This document shows, piece by piece, positions 24,795-33,767 of a DNA stretch of 64,000 nt. The notes under the pieces are model-generated. The model had not been told where the DNA came from and did no database searches. It worked only from the letters and a program-made list of their open reading frames with translations. Source of the DNA: DASZIT01 sp036489495 (GTDB lineage: Bacteria; Actinomycetota; Acidimicrobiia; Acidimicrobiales; RAAP-2). Each line of letters starts with the position of its first letter. The first letter of the stretch is position 1. The DNA lies in NCBI GenBank assembly GCA_036489495.1, contig DASXFR010000072.1, positions 56,291 through 120,290 on the forward strand. Direction: 5' to 3'. The position numbers were made by a program, and so were the translations under genes.

Positions 24795-27701
24795 CTAGCC
24801 GTTCAGCGAGGTACCGAGCTGAGTCTCCAGCCCACTGGAGATGGCGAACGGTCCACCGAAGAGGAACAGGGAGTTGATGGTGCCATCCGTCGGCGTCCCC
24901 GGGTCCTTGGTCACCTGGCCGACCGACTGGAGGAACGCCCCCAGGTAGTTGGTGCCGGAGGGATTGCCCTCGTTGTTCGGGTCCCAGGTCAACAGGATCG
25001 GATTCGGCGTGGGGATTCCGCTGAACCGGCTGGCGATGATGCCGTCGGTGTAGTAATCGCCCCGGGCGAAGCTCAGGACGCCGGAATTCCAGTCGAGGCC
25101 GTTGGTGAGACCGGAGGAGTCGACCGAGGCCAACTCGAACTGGCCCAGCAGCTGGGAGGTGTCGGTGTAGTCCTGGCCGGCTACCCGCAGCACCGAGATC
25201 CCCAGGGCTTCCACCTGAGTGAGCACGTTGTCGCTGATAGCGATGGGCCCACCCATGACGATCACCTGTTGGACCGCATCATTGGTCAGCGCGGTGGCCG
25301 CGTCGGGCGACAACGTGCTCGGCCCGGTGAGCAGCAGCGGGAAGTGCATGTTGTCGGCAATGACGCTCGATGAGGCCGAGTCCTGGAAGCCCTGGTCGGT
25401 GGACAGGATGGCGGTGGTCACATTGGTGTCCGGGGCCGACGACGCCGGCGACCCATTCGAGCCAGTGGTGTCGTTGAAGGTGCCGGCATAAGCGCCGGGG
25501 AAGTGCCCGGTGCCAGGAAGGCCGGCACCCGGGAAGGTGGCGACGGCCGCCGCGGTCCCGTCAGCCGTCTGGCCGAAGATCTGCTGGACGACCAGGTTGA
25601 CCGGCTGACCATCGATAGTGGTCCGCTGGCTGACACCGCCGCAGTTGAACGACGGGGTGTTCTGCAACTGGGTGACGTTGTTCTGGCTCACCGCGTCCGG
25701 GCCGCCGACCACGAATACCTCGGTGACGCCTCGCAATCGGAGCGAACTGAGGGCGTCCTGAGAGACGGTCGCCGTCGGGGTGGTCAAGATACCCGTGCCC
25801 AACTGGCCGGCCAGATAGCTGGCCGACAGGGCATCCTGGTAGCTGGCGTTGGTCACCAACACCGCCGGAGTCTCATTGGTGGCCGACGGAACTCCCGGCG
25901 CACAAGCCACCGGGAACAAGTTCTCGAACGCCTGAGCCGCGGTGGCATCCTGGGTCTGCCCGAAGATGCGGTTGGCCACGTCGGCGATGATGAACGGATT
26001 CTTCGCATACGACGTGGTGCCCTGACAGGCGGCGTTGATCCCGCCGTAGACGAAGTTGGCCAACAACGCGCTCGGCTTCCCCGTCGTCGTGTTGTTGATG
26101 GCCAGGCCACTCAAGGTGACCGTCCCCGGCGTGCCGGACGAGGCGGTCGGGATCTGGAACTCGAGGGTGCCCGGACCGGTTTGGGTGCCGGTCGTCTCGA
26201 CCGTCACCGGGACGGTGCTGGCTCCGAAGCCCCCACCCAGGGTGGCGGTCGGGGTGCTGGTGGTGGCGTTCCACTCACCCGAAACCATCTGGACGCAGGC
26301 AAAGCCGGTGACCCCGCCGCCGAGGGACCCGGGGGCGCCTTCGGAGATGGTGATCGGGCTGATGGCAGCATTGGTGATCGAGGAACCGGTAGATGTGAAG
26401 TTCGTCTGGAGGGTGACGCTGGGCGTGTTGGCCACCACGGTCACCGAGGTGACGGTGATGTTGGCGTTGGAGGCACCGGCGGTGGCACTGGCGGTGTTTG
26501 CCGCCGACGTGAGCTTGTCGTTCACGACACTGCCCGGCAACAGCGAGTTTCCGAACGTCGGCGGGGTGTTGTAACCCGGGGGCCGGGTGACCGCCACGTT
26601 GCCCTGGTTGGCGGCGGTGACGTCACCGCTGACCGCGTAGCTGACCCCCGCGACGGTGATCTCGGCGGCATAGGTGTGGCCGAAGGCGTCGGTGGCCGTG
26701 CCGGTGCTGATGGTCCCGCTGTTGGTGAAGGTGATGACCAGCACGTTGTTGATCCCCGAGAAGGTCGAACAACTCCCCATCGAGGCCAGTGACGCGGTGG
26801 CCGTCGGGGTGACGCTGGCGCCGTTGAAGGCGGCCTGGAACGACAGGGTGGGCACCGCCGAGAAGCCGACCGAGTCAGGGGACCCGGCCGTCTCGCAGTT
26901 GGTCAAGTTGTGGCGGGCCACGGTGATGTACAGCTTGTCGCCGGTGTTCCAGGCGTTGCCGACACCGGTCATCGGCAGCTCCCAGGCACCGGCGGCGTTG
27001 GTGGTGCCGGGCCCGATGGCCGGGGTGGTGTCCGCGAAGATGTTGACCGCCGACGGGGTGGAGATGGCGGCGTTGGACGCACTCGGGTCATAGGGGTTGC
27101 TGGCCCCGTCCAGGGAGGCCGACAGAGGCGTGATGTTGTTCAGCACACCGGAGTTGGCATAGCCGGTGTCGGTGTCGGCGCCACGGACCACCACCGGACC
27201 GGCGGCAGACCCGACGGTGTCATAGGCGATGTTGGTGATGTTGATGGCCTGATTGACCGTCGTCGCCGAGGTGTCCTGGTAGAAGATCGACAGGATGCCG
27301 CCGGCGATGGCCGGGGCCCGGGCGGCGTTGGTGCAGATAGTGAACCCGGCGTTGCCGACGGTGCTCGGGGCGGCCACCGTCGGGACGTGGTCGAAGCTGA
27401 CAGTCCCGCCCTCGTTGAAGTCCCGAACCTGCATTACGATCCGGCCGGGGTTCGGGCCACCGAGGCAGGTATTGCCGCTGCCGGTGGCGCCCGGGGTCAG
27501 GGTGACTGCCCAGTTGCCGGCGGCCTGGTTGGCCAGGCTCGGAACCATCGACGGGGCCGACGCCGCGATGGTGGTGCCCGAAAGGGTGGGCGCCGCCGAC
27601 GCCGGGGTGGCAATGGCTAGTACCGAAAGGAAACTGAGGGCGATGGTGCCTGCAGCACCGGCCGTTGCTACTCGGCGGAACCTACCCGGACCCTGCTTCA
27701 T
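24795..27701 (-). CDS. Secreted protein with C-terminal cell-wall-binding repeats (CWB2 type)
   Basis: A 968-residue exported protein. The ATG at 27701 gives a signal peptide MKQGPGRFRRVATAGAAGT with a cut near TPASAAP; an upstream in-frame start at 27731 adds a non-signal stretch. Residues of about 30-540 are Thr/Ser/Ala/Asn-rich, with beta-type repeats of unassigned family. From about residue 590 there are three cell-wall-binding repeat 2 units, marked by RIFGQTQDATAAQAF, then VFVVGGPDAVS, VIVMGGPIAIS and LFLFGGPFAIS. CWB2 modules attach clostridial and actinobacterial surface proteins to secondary wall polymers. It is probably a major surface protein. It is convergent with mftF. Confidence 0.82.
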   Translation of the reverse strand: MKQGPGRFRRVATAGAAGTIALSFLSVLAIATPASAAPTLSGTTIAASAPSMVPSLANQAAGNWAVTLTPGATGSGNTCLGGPNPGRIVMQVRDFNEGGTVSFDHVPTVAAPSTVGNAGFTICTNAARAPAIAGGILSIFYQDTSATTVNQAINITNIAYDTVGSAAGPVVVRGADTDTGYANSGVLNNITPLSASLDGASNPYDPSASNAAISTPSAVNIFADTTPAIGPGTTNAAGAWELPMTGVGNAWNTGDKLYITVARHNLTNCETAGSPDSVGFSAVPTLSFQAAFNGASVTPTATASLASMGSCSTFSGINNVLVITFTNSGTISTGTATDAFGHTYAAEITVAGVSYAVSGDVTAANQGNVAVTRPPGYNTPPTFGNSLLPGSVVNDKLTSAANTASATAGASNANITVTSVTVVANTPSVTLQTNFTSTGSSITNAAISPITISEGAPGSLGGGVTGFACVQMVSGEWNATTSTPTATLGGGFGASTVPVTVETTGTQTGPGTLEFQIPTASSGTPGTVTLSGLAINNTTTGKPSALLANFVYGGINAACQGTTSYAKNPFIIADVANRIFGQTQDATAAQAFENLFPVACAPGVPSATNETPAVLVTNASYQDALSASYLAGQLGTGILTTPTATVSQDALSSLRLRGVTEVFVVGGPDAVSQNNVTQLQNTPSFNCGGVSQRTTIDGQPVNLVVQQIFGQTADGTAAAVATFPGAGLPGTGHFPGAYAGTFNDTTGSNGSPASSAPDTNVTTAILSTDQGFQDSASSSVIADNMHFPLLLTGPSTLSPDAATALTNDAVQQVIVMGGPIAISDNVLTQVEALGISVLRVAGQDYTDTSQLLGQFELASVDSSGLTNGLDWNSGVLSFARGDYYTDGIIASRFSGIPTPNPILLTWDPNNEGNPSGTNYLGAFLQSVGQVTKDPGTPTDGTINSLFLFGGPFAISSGLETQLGTSLNG

Positions 27702-28346
27702 GTGATGCTCCTTGGATTCGATGATCATCAAGATCGTTGTGGCATCCGGGCTTCAATCCCCCAGTGCACAGCGCCCTACATATATGACAACTGGGTTCGA
27801 GGGATGGTTGTGACACAATTTCTTTGGATTTCTTCAATATCGGCCAAATTTCTTCGGGTCCGCCCCTCAGGAGGACCGAGACAAGGCCGCCGGCCCGGCG
27901 CCATCCAGCCTGGTCGGCGGTCAGTCGAAAGCCTCTGACCCGGTAGGTGGGTGAGTCGGGTTCATAAGGACCCCGAACGGCCCCTCCTGCGTCCGCCCGT
28001 CACGATGAGCGGTTGGACGGCGTCGTTGGTGAAGGGTCACCGCTATTGGCGACCGCGAGCTCGGTTCCTCCGGCACGACCCCAAGCGCACGCAACCCCGC
28101 GGCTCCGCGGGCCCCGAAAGCCGACTTTGGGGGCCATCTATTGCCGAGGAAACGGCCCTTTCGGCCAGGGCGGGGCGGGGATCGGACATCGGCGCGGCCA
28201 GGCGGAAAAACCATGCAATCGGCCCAGCTAGCTGTTATCGTCAGGCTGCAATTATTAACGAGCGCCAGTCGTACGCCAGAGGCACAGTGGTCATCCGCGG
28301 GAGCACCACTGTTGCGCTAACAAAGAAACGAGGGAGGACCCGACGA
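27702..28346. other. Divergent intergenic region between CWB2 gene and ECF sigma gene
   Basis: No convincing gene is seen in these 645 bases. The part next to the CWB2 gene (27720-27870) is AT-richer than the surroundings and probably holds its promoter. The part next to the sigma gene contains TGCAATTATTAACG near 28246 and an inverted repeat at 28284-28312. One frame stays open from 27951 into the sigma gene, but that stretch has no family resemblance and the AGGGAGG at 28331 fixes the sigma start later. Confidence 0.5.
28284..28312. repeat. Inverted repeat ACAGTGGT-N13-ACCACTGT upstream of ECF sigma gene
   Basis: Two perfect eight-base arms are separated by 13 bases, 35 bases before the sigma start codon. 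The site could be an operator or an RNA hairpin in the leader. The arms contain CAGTG/CACTG, related to the AGTG/CACT half-sites upstream of the GGDEF genes, but the spacing differs. Confidence 0.4.
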
Positions 28347-30425
28347 ATGGTCGTGCAGTCTCAGTCCCTTGACGCGTACGACGATCGGCGTTTGGTCGCG
28401 GCATTCCAGGCGGGTGACGCCGATGCATTTGCCCAGATCGTCGGGGCTCACCACCATTCCCTCACCGCCGAGGCCCGAAGGCGCCTGCGCTCGTCGGGCG
28501 ACGCCGAGGACGCGGTACAGGAGACCCTCCTCCGGGCCTATTTGGCCCTCGACCGATTTGGCGGCGAATACCGCCTCAACGCCTGGCTGAGCCGGATCCT
28601 GGCCAACGTCTGCGCCGATGCCGGGGCCAGGCAGTCCGCCGACCTCCGATTGGTCGATCGACTGGGCTCCCCTCGAGACGATGCACCCCCCGCCGACGAG
28701 GGAGTCGGAGACGACGAAGATCAACGGGCGGTAAAAGAGGCGGTGGACTCGCTGCCGGAGTCCTACCGGATGGCGTTCATCTTGCGGGAGATCGAGGAAT
28801 TCTCCTACGCCCAGGTCGCCGAGAAGATGGGGATCAGCGAAACCAATGCACGGGCGAGAGTCCACCGGGCCCGCCGGTTCCTCACCCGGGCGCTCCGGAA
28901 CACCGGAGCGGTCCTGGTCGGCTTCCCGATCACCCAACACCTGGTCGGCTGGAAGCGACTGGTTCCCCGATCCGCCACCAAGAGGGTGCCGGCCTTCGCC
29001 TCCTATTCCACCAACCCCCGCATGGTCGCCCCCGGGCAGGAAATCCCTTCCGCGGCGCTCCCGGCGGCATCCCAGTCGTCGTTGCCGGCACTGTTCCAGG
29101 CGCCACTGTCCGAGACTTCCCAAGCGGTGGCGCTGGCCGCTTCTACTCCGCTCTCCCAAACCATCATCGCCGGCGCCTCGGTCGCCTGGCATGCCACCCT
29201 TCCCGTCGCCGCGGCGCTGGCCACCGTGGCCGCCAGCGCCGCGATGGTCGGATCCGGGGCGGCAGCAAGCGGCACGACCTCACCCGACCCGGCCGCCACT
29301 ACCCACATCATCATGGCGGCGGGGACAACCGATCTGGCTTCGTTCGTGAACGACTCGGGCACCGGCCACCCGACTGCGACGCCAGCCGCTCCCTCCAGTA
29401 CCAGCGCTTCCTCGGCCCCGGCGACCACCAGCGCCGCGGCCAACTCGACCGCCAGCGCTGCGGCCACGCCCTCGCCCGACCCTTGGGGCTGGGTGGGAAC
29501 TGCGGCGACGGGTAGCGCCGGCGGCGATGCCTCGAGTTCCACCGGAGGCCAGGTCCCCACCCAGGCTGCCGGCAGCTCCGCTTCGCCCGGTGTTGCGCCT
29601 CCGGTCGCCTGCCCGTGGACGGGTACCTTCCCCGGTGCTCCGTCCGACCCGATTGCCCTCCCGCCTCCGGAACCGGCTGGCACCGTGGCCAGCTCCTACT
29701 ACTCCAGCGACACCTTCACCCTCGGCTCGCTGGCGGCGGGCGGCGCGGCGTTCGAGGTCGGCGGCCTCGGCCAATTCGCGCAAGGCACCAACACCGTCAA
29801 CCTTCAGACCCTCTACGGCGCCTGCCTGCCCGCCACCTCCAACCCCGAGCTGGTCGCCAACCTGTCGAACCCCGCCGACGAGACCGTCGGCCAGCTCCAG
29901 CTCCGGGGGGCGCTGGTCAGCTCGCAGACAGCTTCCGGTGACACCACCGCCTACTACCGGGGGACCGCGGTGTGGCTCGACGGCCCGAACGCTTCCACCG
30001 CCAGCTCCCTGGTCTTCGTGGCTCAGGTGACGCTCGGCGAACCGGCCAACATCTCGACCCTGCGGGTGGCGTTCTTCGGACCCGCTCCCGAGTTCACCAC
30101 CCCCGCGGCCTGCCCGGCCGGCACCACGCCGTCGAGCCCCTCCACGACTGACTCCACCCCATCGTCGGATTCGACGCCGGACTGCACCACACCGACCACT
30201 ACGACGACCACGACCACGACCACCACCACCACGCCCACCACCACGCCACCAGTTTCGACCCCGCCGCCTCCGAGCAACGATCTGCCCAGCTCACCCGATG
30301 GGTCCTCGCCCAGCGCGACCTCGTCCACGGCCACCGCCGATACTGCCGATCCAGCCCCCAGCGCCCCGATCAACATCTCACCCAGCTGGACGCCTGACGC
30401 TGCCTACCTGCCTGCCGCTTCCTAG
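28347..30425 (+). CDS. ECF sigma factor with membrane segment and long Ser/Thr/Pro-rich C-terminal part
   Basis: A 692-residue protein. AGGGAGG nine bases upstream decides the ATG at 28347. Residues 14-90 are sigma region 2 (RLVAAFQAGDADAFAQIV, then GDAEDAVQETLLRAYLAL and RLNAWLSRILANVCAD). Residues 128-185 are region 4 (LPESYRMAFILREIEEFSYA, then VAEKMGISETNARARVHR). A hydrophobic span at about 284-306 follows. After it are Ala/Ser/Thr linkers, a beta-rich block at about 450-590 with four cysteines, a Thr run of about 14 and a polar tail. With one span the C-terminal 380 residues would be outside. No anti-sigma gene is adjacent, so control may be through the tail. A GT4 gene follows after 18 bases. 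Confidence 0.82.
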   Translation: MVVQSQSLDAYDDRRLVAAFQAGDADAFAQIVGAHHHSLTAEARRRLRSSGDAEDAVQETLLRAYLALDRFGGEYRLNAWLSRILANVCADAGARQSADLRLVDRLGSPRDDAPPADEGVGDDEDQRAVKEAVDSLPESYRMAFILREIEEFSYAQVAEKMGISETNARARVHRARRFLTRALRNTGAVLVGFPITQHLVGWKRLVPRSATKRVPAFASYSTNPRMVAPGQEIPSAALPAASQSSLPALFQAPLSETSQAVALAASTPLSQTIIAGASVAWHATLPVAAALATVAASAAMVGSGAAASGTTSPDPAATTHIIMAAGTTDLASFVNDSGTGHPTATPAAPSSTSASSAPATTSAAANSTASAAATPSPDPWGWVGTAATGSAGGDASSSTGGQVPTQAAGSSASPGVAPPVACPWTGTFPGAPSDPIALPPPEPAGTVASSYYSSDTFTLGSLAAGGAAFEVGGLGQFAQGTNTVNLQTLYGACLPATSNPELVANLSNPADETVGQLQLRGALVSSQTASGDTTAYYRGTAVWLDGPNASTASSLVFVAQVTLGEPANISTLRVAFFGPAPEFTTPAACPAGTTPSSPSTTDSTPSSDSTPDCTTPTTTTTTTTTTTTTPTTTPPVSTPPPPSNDLPSSPDGSSPSATSSTATADTADPAPSAPINISPSWTPDAAYLPAAS

Positions 30426-30443
30426 CTTCACCGGCGTCTTCGC

Positions 30444-31889
30444 ATGGCAAAGATTCTCTATCTGGTCCACAGCCTTCCCCCCGAGGAGCACACCGGGACT
30501 CCCCTGTTCGCCTATGGCTACGCCCGGGCCATGGCCGCCCGGGGCCACCAGGTCATCGTGGTCTATCCGAGTGTCTACACAACCTCGTGGGAGCTCGCCC
30601 CCGAGCGCCTGCCGGACGAGGACTTCGACCGGGTCGTGGTCCCCTCCACCTCGTTCACCGGCCCCTTCTGGTCGATCGAAGCCGCTTCCTCCGATCCGAC
30701 GACCAGCCCGACCCCGGTCGCGGCGTTCCTCCAATTGCTGCGCCGGGTCAAACCCGACGTCGTCCATGTCGTCAACAACGTCAATCTCCCCCTCGACTTC
30801 CCCGAGTTGGCCAAGGTCGAGGGCATCCCGGTGGTGCGCTCGGTCACCTGTGCGGAGGATCTCTGTGGCCTCATCGCGCCGGTATCGCCTCGCTCCGGTC
30901 GGCGAGGCTATTGTTCGGCGCCCCTGACCCCCGAACACTGCGCCCGGTGCGTGGCCACCGTGTTCGCCGACTCCGGGAATGGCGCCGGGCCGGCGCCCGC
31001 CAACGGTGCCCGGGCGCGGACTGCCGCCCTCGATCGTGAATACCAGCAGCTCGTCACCAAATTGACCCGCAAGCGGGCCCGCACCGCCGAGCAGTATCTC
31101 CGGGTCTTCGAACGGACCATCTTTGCCACCGCCGCCTTCCGCCACTACTTCGAACAAACGATTCCGCTCGACCCGGCCGGGGTGCGGGTCATCGAGATGG
31201 GATTGGATCCGGCTCCGCGGCATCCGCTGTCGGCGGAAATGACTTCCATCCTCTCGGAGGCCCTACCGGCGGAGGAGGGCACCTCCGCCTCGCGGGTGAA
31301 GCCGGTGATGTTCTGCCTGGCCGCCACCTTGGACCCGGCCAAAGGCATCGACACCCTCGTCGAGGCCTTCACCGATCCTCGACTGCGCGACCGGGACGAC
31401 TACCGGCTCTGTCTACTGGGCGGCGGGAACGAGGATCTGGTGGCGGGGCTGGTCGACACCAACCCCAACGTCATCATGGTCGGCGCCTATGAGCCCGAAG
31501 AGCTTCCTGCACTCCTGGCCCAAATGCAGGTGGGACTGTCCACCTCCGGCTTCGAGACCTTCCACCGGGTCACCCGGGAGTACCTCCTGGCCGGAATTCC
31601 AGTGATCGGATCCCGGGCCTTCGGTATCCCGGACATCGTCCGTCCCGGGAAGAACGGGCTCCTGTTCGACTCCACCGATCCCGACTCCCTGGTTCGGGCC
31701 GTTCTGTCGCTGCTCGACGATCACCCCCTGCTGGCCGAGCTGACCGAAGGGGCCCGCACGACCCCGGTCCGGTCCTGCGACGAGGAAGCTGACGATCTGG
31801 CCGCCCTCTACGCCGAATTGCTCGCCGGGTCCCCCGTCGCCCCGGTTCCCGGTGGGCTCGGATCGGTCCCGGCTGGCGCTCACCCGTAG
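30444..31889 (+). CDS. Glycosyltransferase family 4 protein
   Basis: A 481-residue GT-B glycosyltransferase. The N-terminal acceptor domain starts ILYLVHSLPPEEHTGTPLFAYGYARAM, including the Gly-Thr before a helix usual in GT4. The C-terminal nucleotide-sugar domain has CLAATLDPAKGIDTLVEAF, LCLLGGGNEDL, and SGFETFHRVTREYLLAGIPVIGS with the EX7E-like motif, then NGLLFDSTDPDSL. A cysteine-rich insert (GYCSAPLTPEHCARC) lies near residue 155. It starts 18 bases after the sigma gene and is probably cotranscribed with it, so it may glycosylate envelope material, conceivably the Thr/Ser-rich tails encoded nearby. That is inference. Confidence 0.82.
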   Translation: MAKILYLVHSLPPEEHTGTPLFAYGYARAMAARGHQVIVVYPSVYTTSWELAPERLPDEDFDRVVVPSTSFTGPFWSIEAASSDPTTSPTPVAAFLQLLRRVKPDVVHVVNNVNLPLDFPELAKVEGIPVVRSVTCAEDLCGLIAPVSPRSGRRGYCSAPLTPEHCARCVATVFADSGNGAGPAPANGARARTAALDREYQQLVTKLTRKRARTAEQYLRVFERTIFATAAFRHYFEQTIPLDPAGVRVIEMGLDPAPRHPLSAEMTSILSEALPAEEGTSASRVKPVMFCLAATLDPAKGIDTLVEAFTDPRLRDRDDYRLCLLGGGNEDLVAGLVDTNPNVIMVGAYEPEELPALLAQMQVGLSTSGFETFHRVTREYLLAGIPVIGSRAFGIPDIVRPGKNGLLFDSTDPDSLVRAVLSLLDDHPLLAELTEGARTTPVRSCDEEADDLAALYAELLAGSPVAPVPGGLGSVPAGAHP

Positions 31890-32056
31890 TCAGGGAGGTT
31901 GGCCGCCGGCCTGGGTCGGGTTTTGGCCGGTTTTGCCTATCGTTTGCCGCTGAGTCCCGAAGCGGGATCGGTCCGTTCGATCCGTGGCCGGGCCTCCTCG
32001 TAGGATGAGGTGACGGAATCGTCGATCGGGTGCCCCGAGAAGCCATCCACCATCCC

Positions 32057-33097
32057 ATGTCCACTACTCACCCCACGCCACCGAGCGACCGCCCCCTGAT
32101 GCCGTTGGTGGCCGTTGCCGGCCCGCCGGGCTCGGGTGGCGAGGTGATCGCCGCGGCGTTGGCGGCGATGGGCCTTCGCCTGGTGGCCGCATCCGCATCA
32201 CCCTCGGATGCCGGCGCAAGGACCGGGAGCGGGCCCGACTCCGGTGCCGCCCGGCTCGACCGGGTGGGCGACGAACTGCTCGGCTTGCTGGAAGGTACCT
32301 GGTGGGCCCCTCCCGAACTCATCGGCGACTGGGAGCATCGGCCGGAGATCGCCGAGGCGGTGGCACGGGGACTGGCTTCGGTGACGGACCTTCTGGCTGC
32401 GGATCCCGACGCTCCTGACGGTATCGGCAGCGGCGTCTGGTACGACGTCCGCCAGGCCGTGCTCCTACCCCTCTGGCGGCAGCACCTCCAGGTTGTCCAG
32501 GCCGCAGTGGTCACCTGGCGTCGTCCTGGGGCCACCGTGGCCCGAGTTGCCCCCGACGGGATCTCTTCCATTCATGCCCTGGCACTGTGGGAAGCCCAGC
32601 TGGTCGGTGCCCTCACCGGGGCCATCGGACTGCCGGTCCTCGGCGTGAACGTCGACCAGGTGGCGGCGGATCCGAAGAAGTGGACGGCATCGGCGGCATC
32701 ATTCCTCGAGGACCTCGGGCTCGAACTGCCCCTCGGTGCCGAGGAGCGAGCCACCGAGGTGCTCGAAGCCTCCCCGGCGTTGACCGGCCCCGACGGCGAA
32801 CCGGTCGGGAACACTGCGGCTGAGGAATCCGCCATGGCCTCGCAGCTGAAGGGGATGTTGGACGAGGCGGAGGGCGCCCACCGACGGTGGGATCCGGCGA
32901 CGACGTACACGCTCAACCCGTGGACCGCAGCCCTGTTGGCCGCGGAGCGGGGCGCCCGGCTCTCGGCCACCCAAGCGGCAAACGCCTGGGTGGCCGCGGA
33001 CGACGCCCATCGGGCCATGAGGTCGGCGCTCTCCACGCTGGAGTGGACCGTTGACCGGCTGGCGGCGGGGGCGTTTCCGCAGTTGCCGTCGAACTGA
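32057..33097 (+). CDS. Sulfotransferase-like P-loop protein
   Basis: A 346-residue protein. The start VAVAGPPGSGGEVIAAALAAMGL resembles the 5'-phosphosulfate-binding loop of sulfotransferases, where Gly/Ser residues hold PAPS. LIGDWEHRPEIAEAV and a WDP near residue 284 are compatible with the family but not decisive. No clear 3'-phosphate-binding motif is visible. It follows the GT4 gene by 167 bases in the same direction, so a role in modifying envelope glycans is reasonable but unproven. An alternative is another P-loop kinase-like protein. The ATG at 32057 is preferred to an in-frame upstream start because the P-loop then sits near residue 20. Confidence 0.5.
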   Translation: MSTTHPTPPSDRPLMPLVAVAGPPGSGGEVIAAALAAMGLRLVAASASPSDAGARTGSGPDSGAARLDRVGDELLGLLEGTWWAPPELIGDWEHRPEIAEAVARGLASVTDLLAADPDAPDGIGSGVWYDVRQAVLLPLWRQHLQVVQAAVVTWRRPGATVARVAPDGISSIHALALWEAQLVGALTGAIGLPVLGVNVDQVAADPKKWTASAASFLEDLGLELPLGAEERATEVLEASPALTGPDGEPVGNTAAEESAMASQLKGMLDEAEGAHRRWDPATTYTLNPWTAALLAAERGARLSATQAANAWVAADDAHRAMRSALSTLEWTVDRLAAGAFPQLPSN

Positions 33098-33145
33098 CGC
33101 CTCATCTGTCTCTGGCATCCACCCGGTTTGAACACCGGGGAGGCG
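33098..33145. terminator. Nested hairpin between convergent genes
   Basis: CGCCTC at 33098-33103 pairs with GAGGCG at 33140-33145, and inside it CCCGGT at 33122-33127 pairs with ACCGGG at 33134-33139 across a six-base loop. It fills the gap between the stops of the sulfotransferase-like and TetR genes. There is no T run, so it is either a weak intrinsic terminator or simply a folded 3' end. Confidence 0.4.
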
Positions 33146-33146
33146 G

Positions 33147-33767
33147 TCAGCCCGACAGGCCGCGCAGCACGAATTCGGTGACTTCGGCGGCCGCCTCCGC
33201 CCGGGGGACGGGCAACTGCTCGCCGGCCCGCACCGACATCGCCCCGTACATCTGCTGGCCGATTAGCGAGATGGCCCGATCCGGGTCCATCGACCGGAAC
33301 AACCCGGTCGAAACCCCTTCGAGGTAGACGCCCTGGAGCATCCCGGCGATCTCCAGGCCGATCAGGGCCAGTTCGGAGCCCACCGCCAGCGAGCCCTGGG
33401 TCAACGCGTCTTGGGTGATCAGCGCCAGGCGGAAGAAGGTGGGGTTGTCGTCGAGACGCTCGAACATCCCTTCGATGAGGATGCGGAGACGGGCCGCCGG
33501 TTCGGTGTCCCGCTCCCAATCGCCGGCGATACCCTCCAGAAGCTGGTCGAGCATCCGCTTGAGACAGGCCCGGAGCAGTTCGTCGCGGTTGGCGAAGTAG
33601 ACGTAGACGGTCGAACGGGCCACCCCGGCCTCGGCGGCGATCTCGTCCATGGAGACCTCGGTGGTGCCCCGCTCGCCGAACAGCCGGCGGGCCACGTCGA
33701 TCACCTGATCGCGGCGGAAGTCCCGGATGACCTCTTTGAGGTCGCCGGAGGATCGGCTGGCGGCCAC
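33147..33767 (-). CDS. TetR-family regulator, probable regulator of the adjacent P450
   Basis: A 206-residue regulator from a GTG start placed directly after the P450 stop (TAG then GTG). The helix-turn-helix is IDVARRLFGERG, then VSMDEIAAEAGVARSTVYVYFANRDELL, the classic TetR region. The remaining part is helical, with IGQQMYGAMSVRAGEQLP near the end. The abutting P450 gene and a perfect 19-base palindrome upstream of the P450 start suggest autoregulation of a P450-TetR unit. The ligand is unknown, possibly the P450 substrate. Confidence 0.85.
   Translation of the reverse strand: MAASRSSGDLKEVIRDFRRDQVIDVARRLFGERGTTEVSMDEIAAEAGVARSTVYVYFANRDELLRACLKRMLDQLLEGIAGDWERDTEPAARLRILIEGMFERLDDNPTFFRLALITQDALTQGSLAVGSELALIGLEIAGMLQGVYLEGVSTGLFRSMDPDRAISLIGQQMYGAMSVRAGEQLPVPRAEAAAEVTEFVLRGLSG

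Noticed and set aside
27951..28346. Extension of the ECF sigma frame 132 codons upstream
   Set aside because: The added residues have no sigma-factor features, and AGGGAGG directly before the ATG at 28347 gives a far better start.
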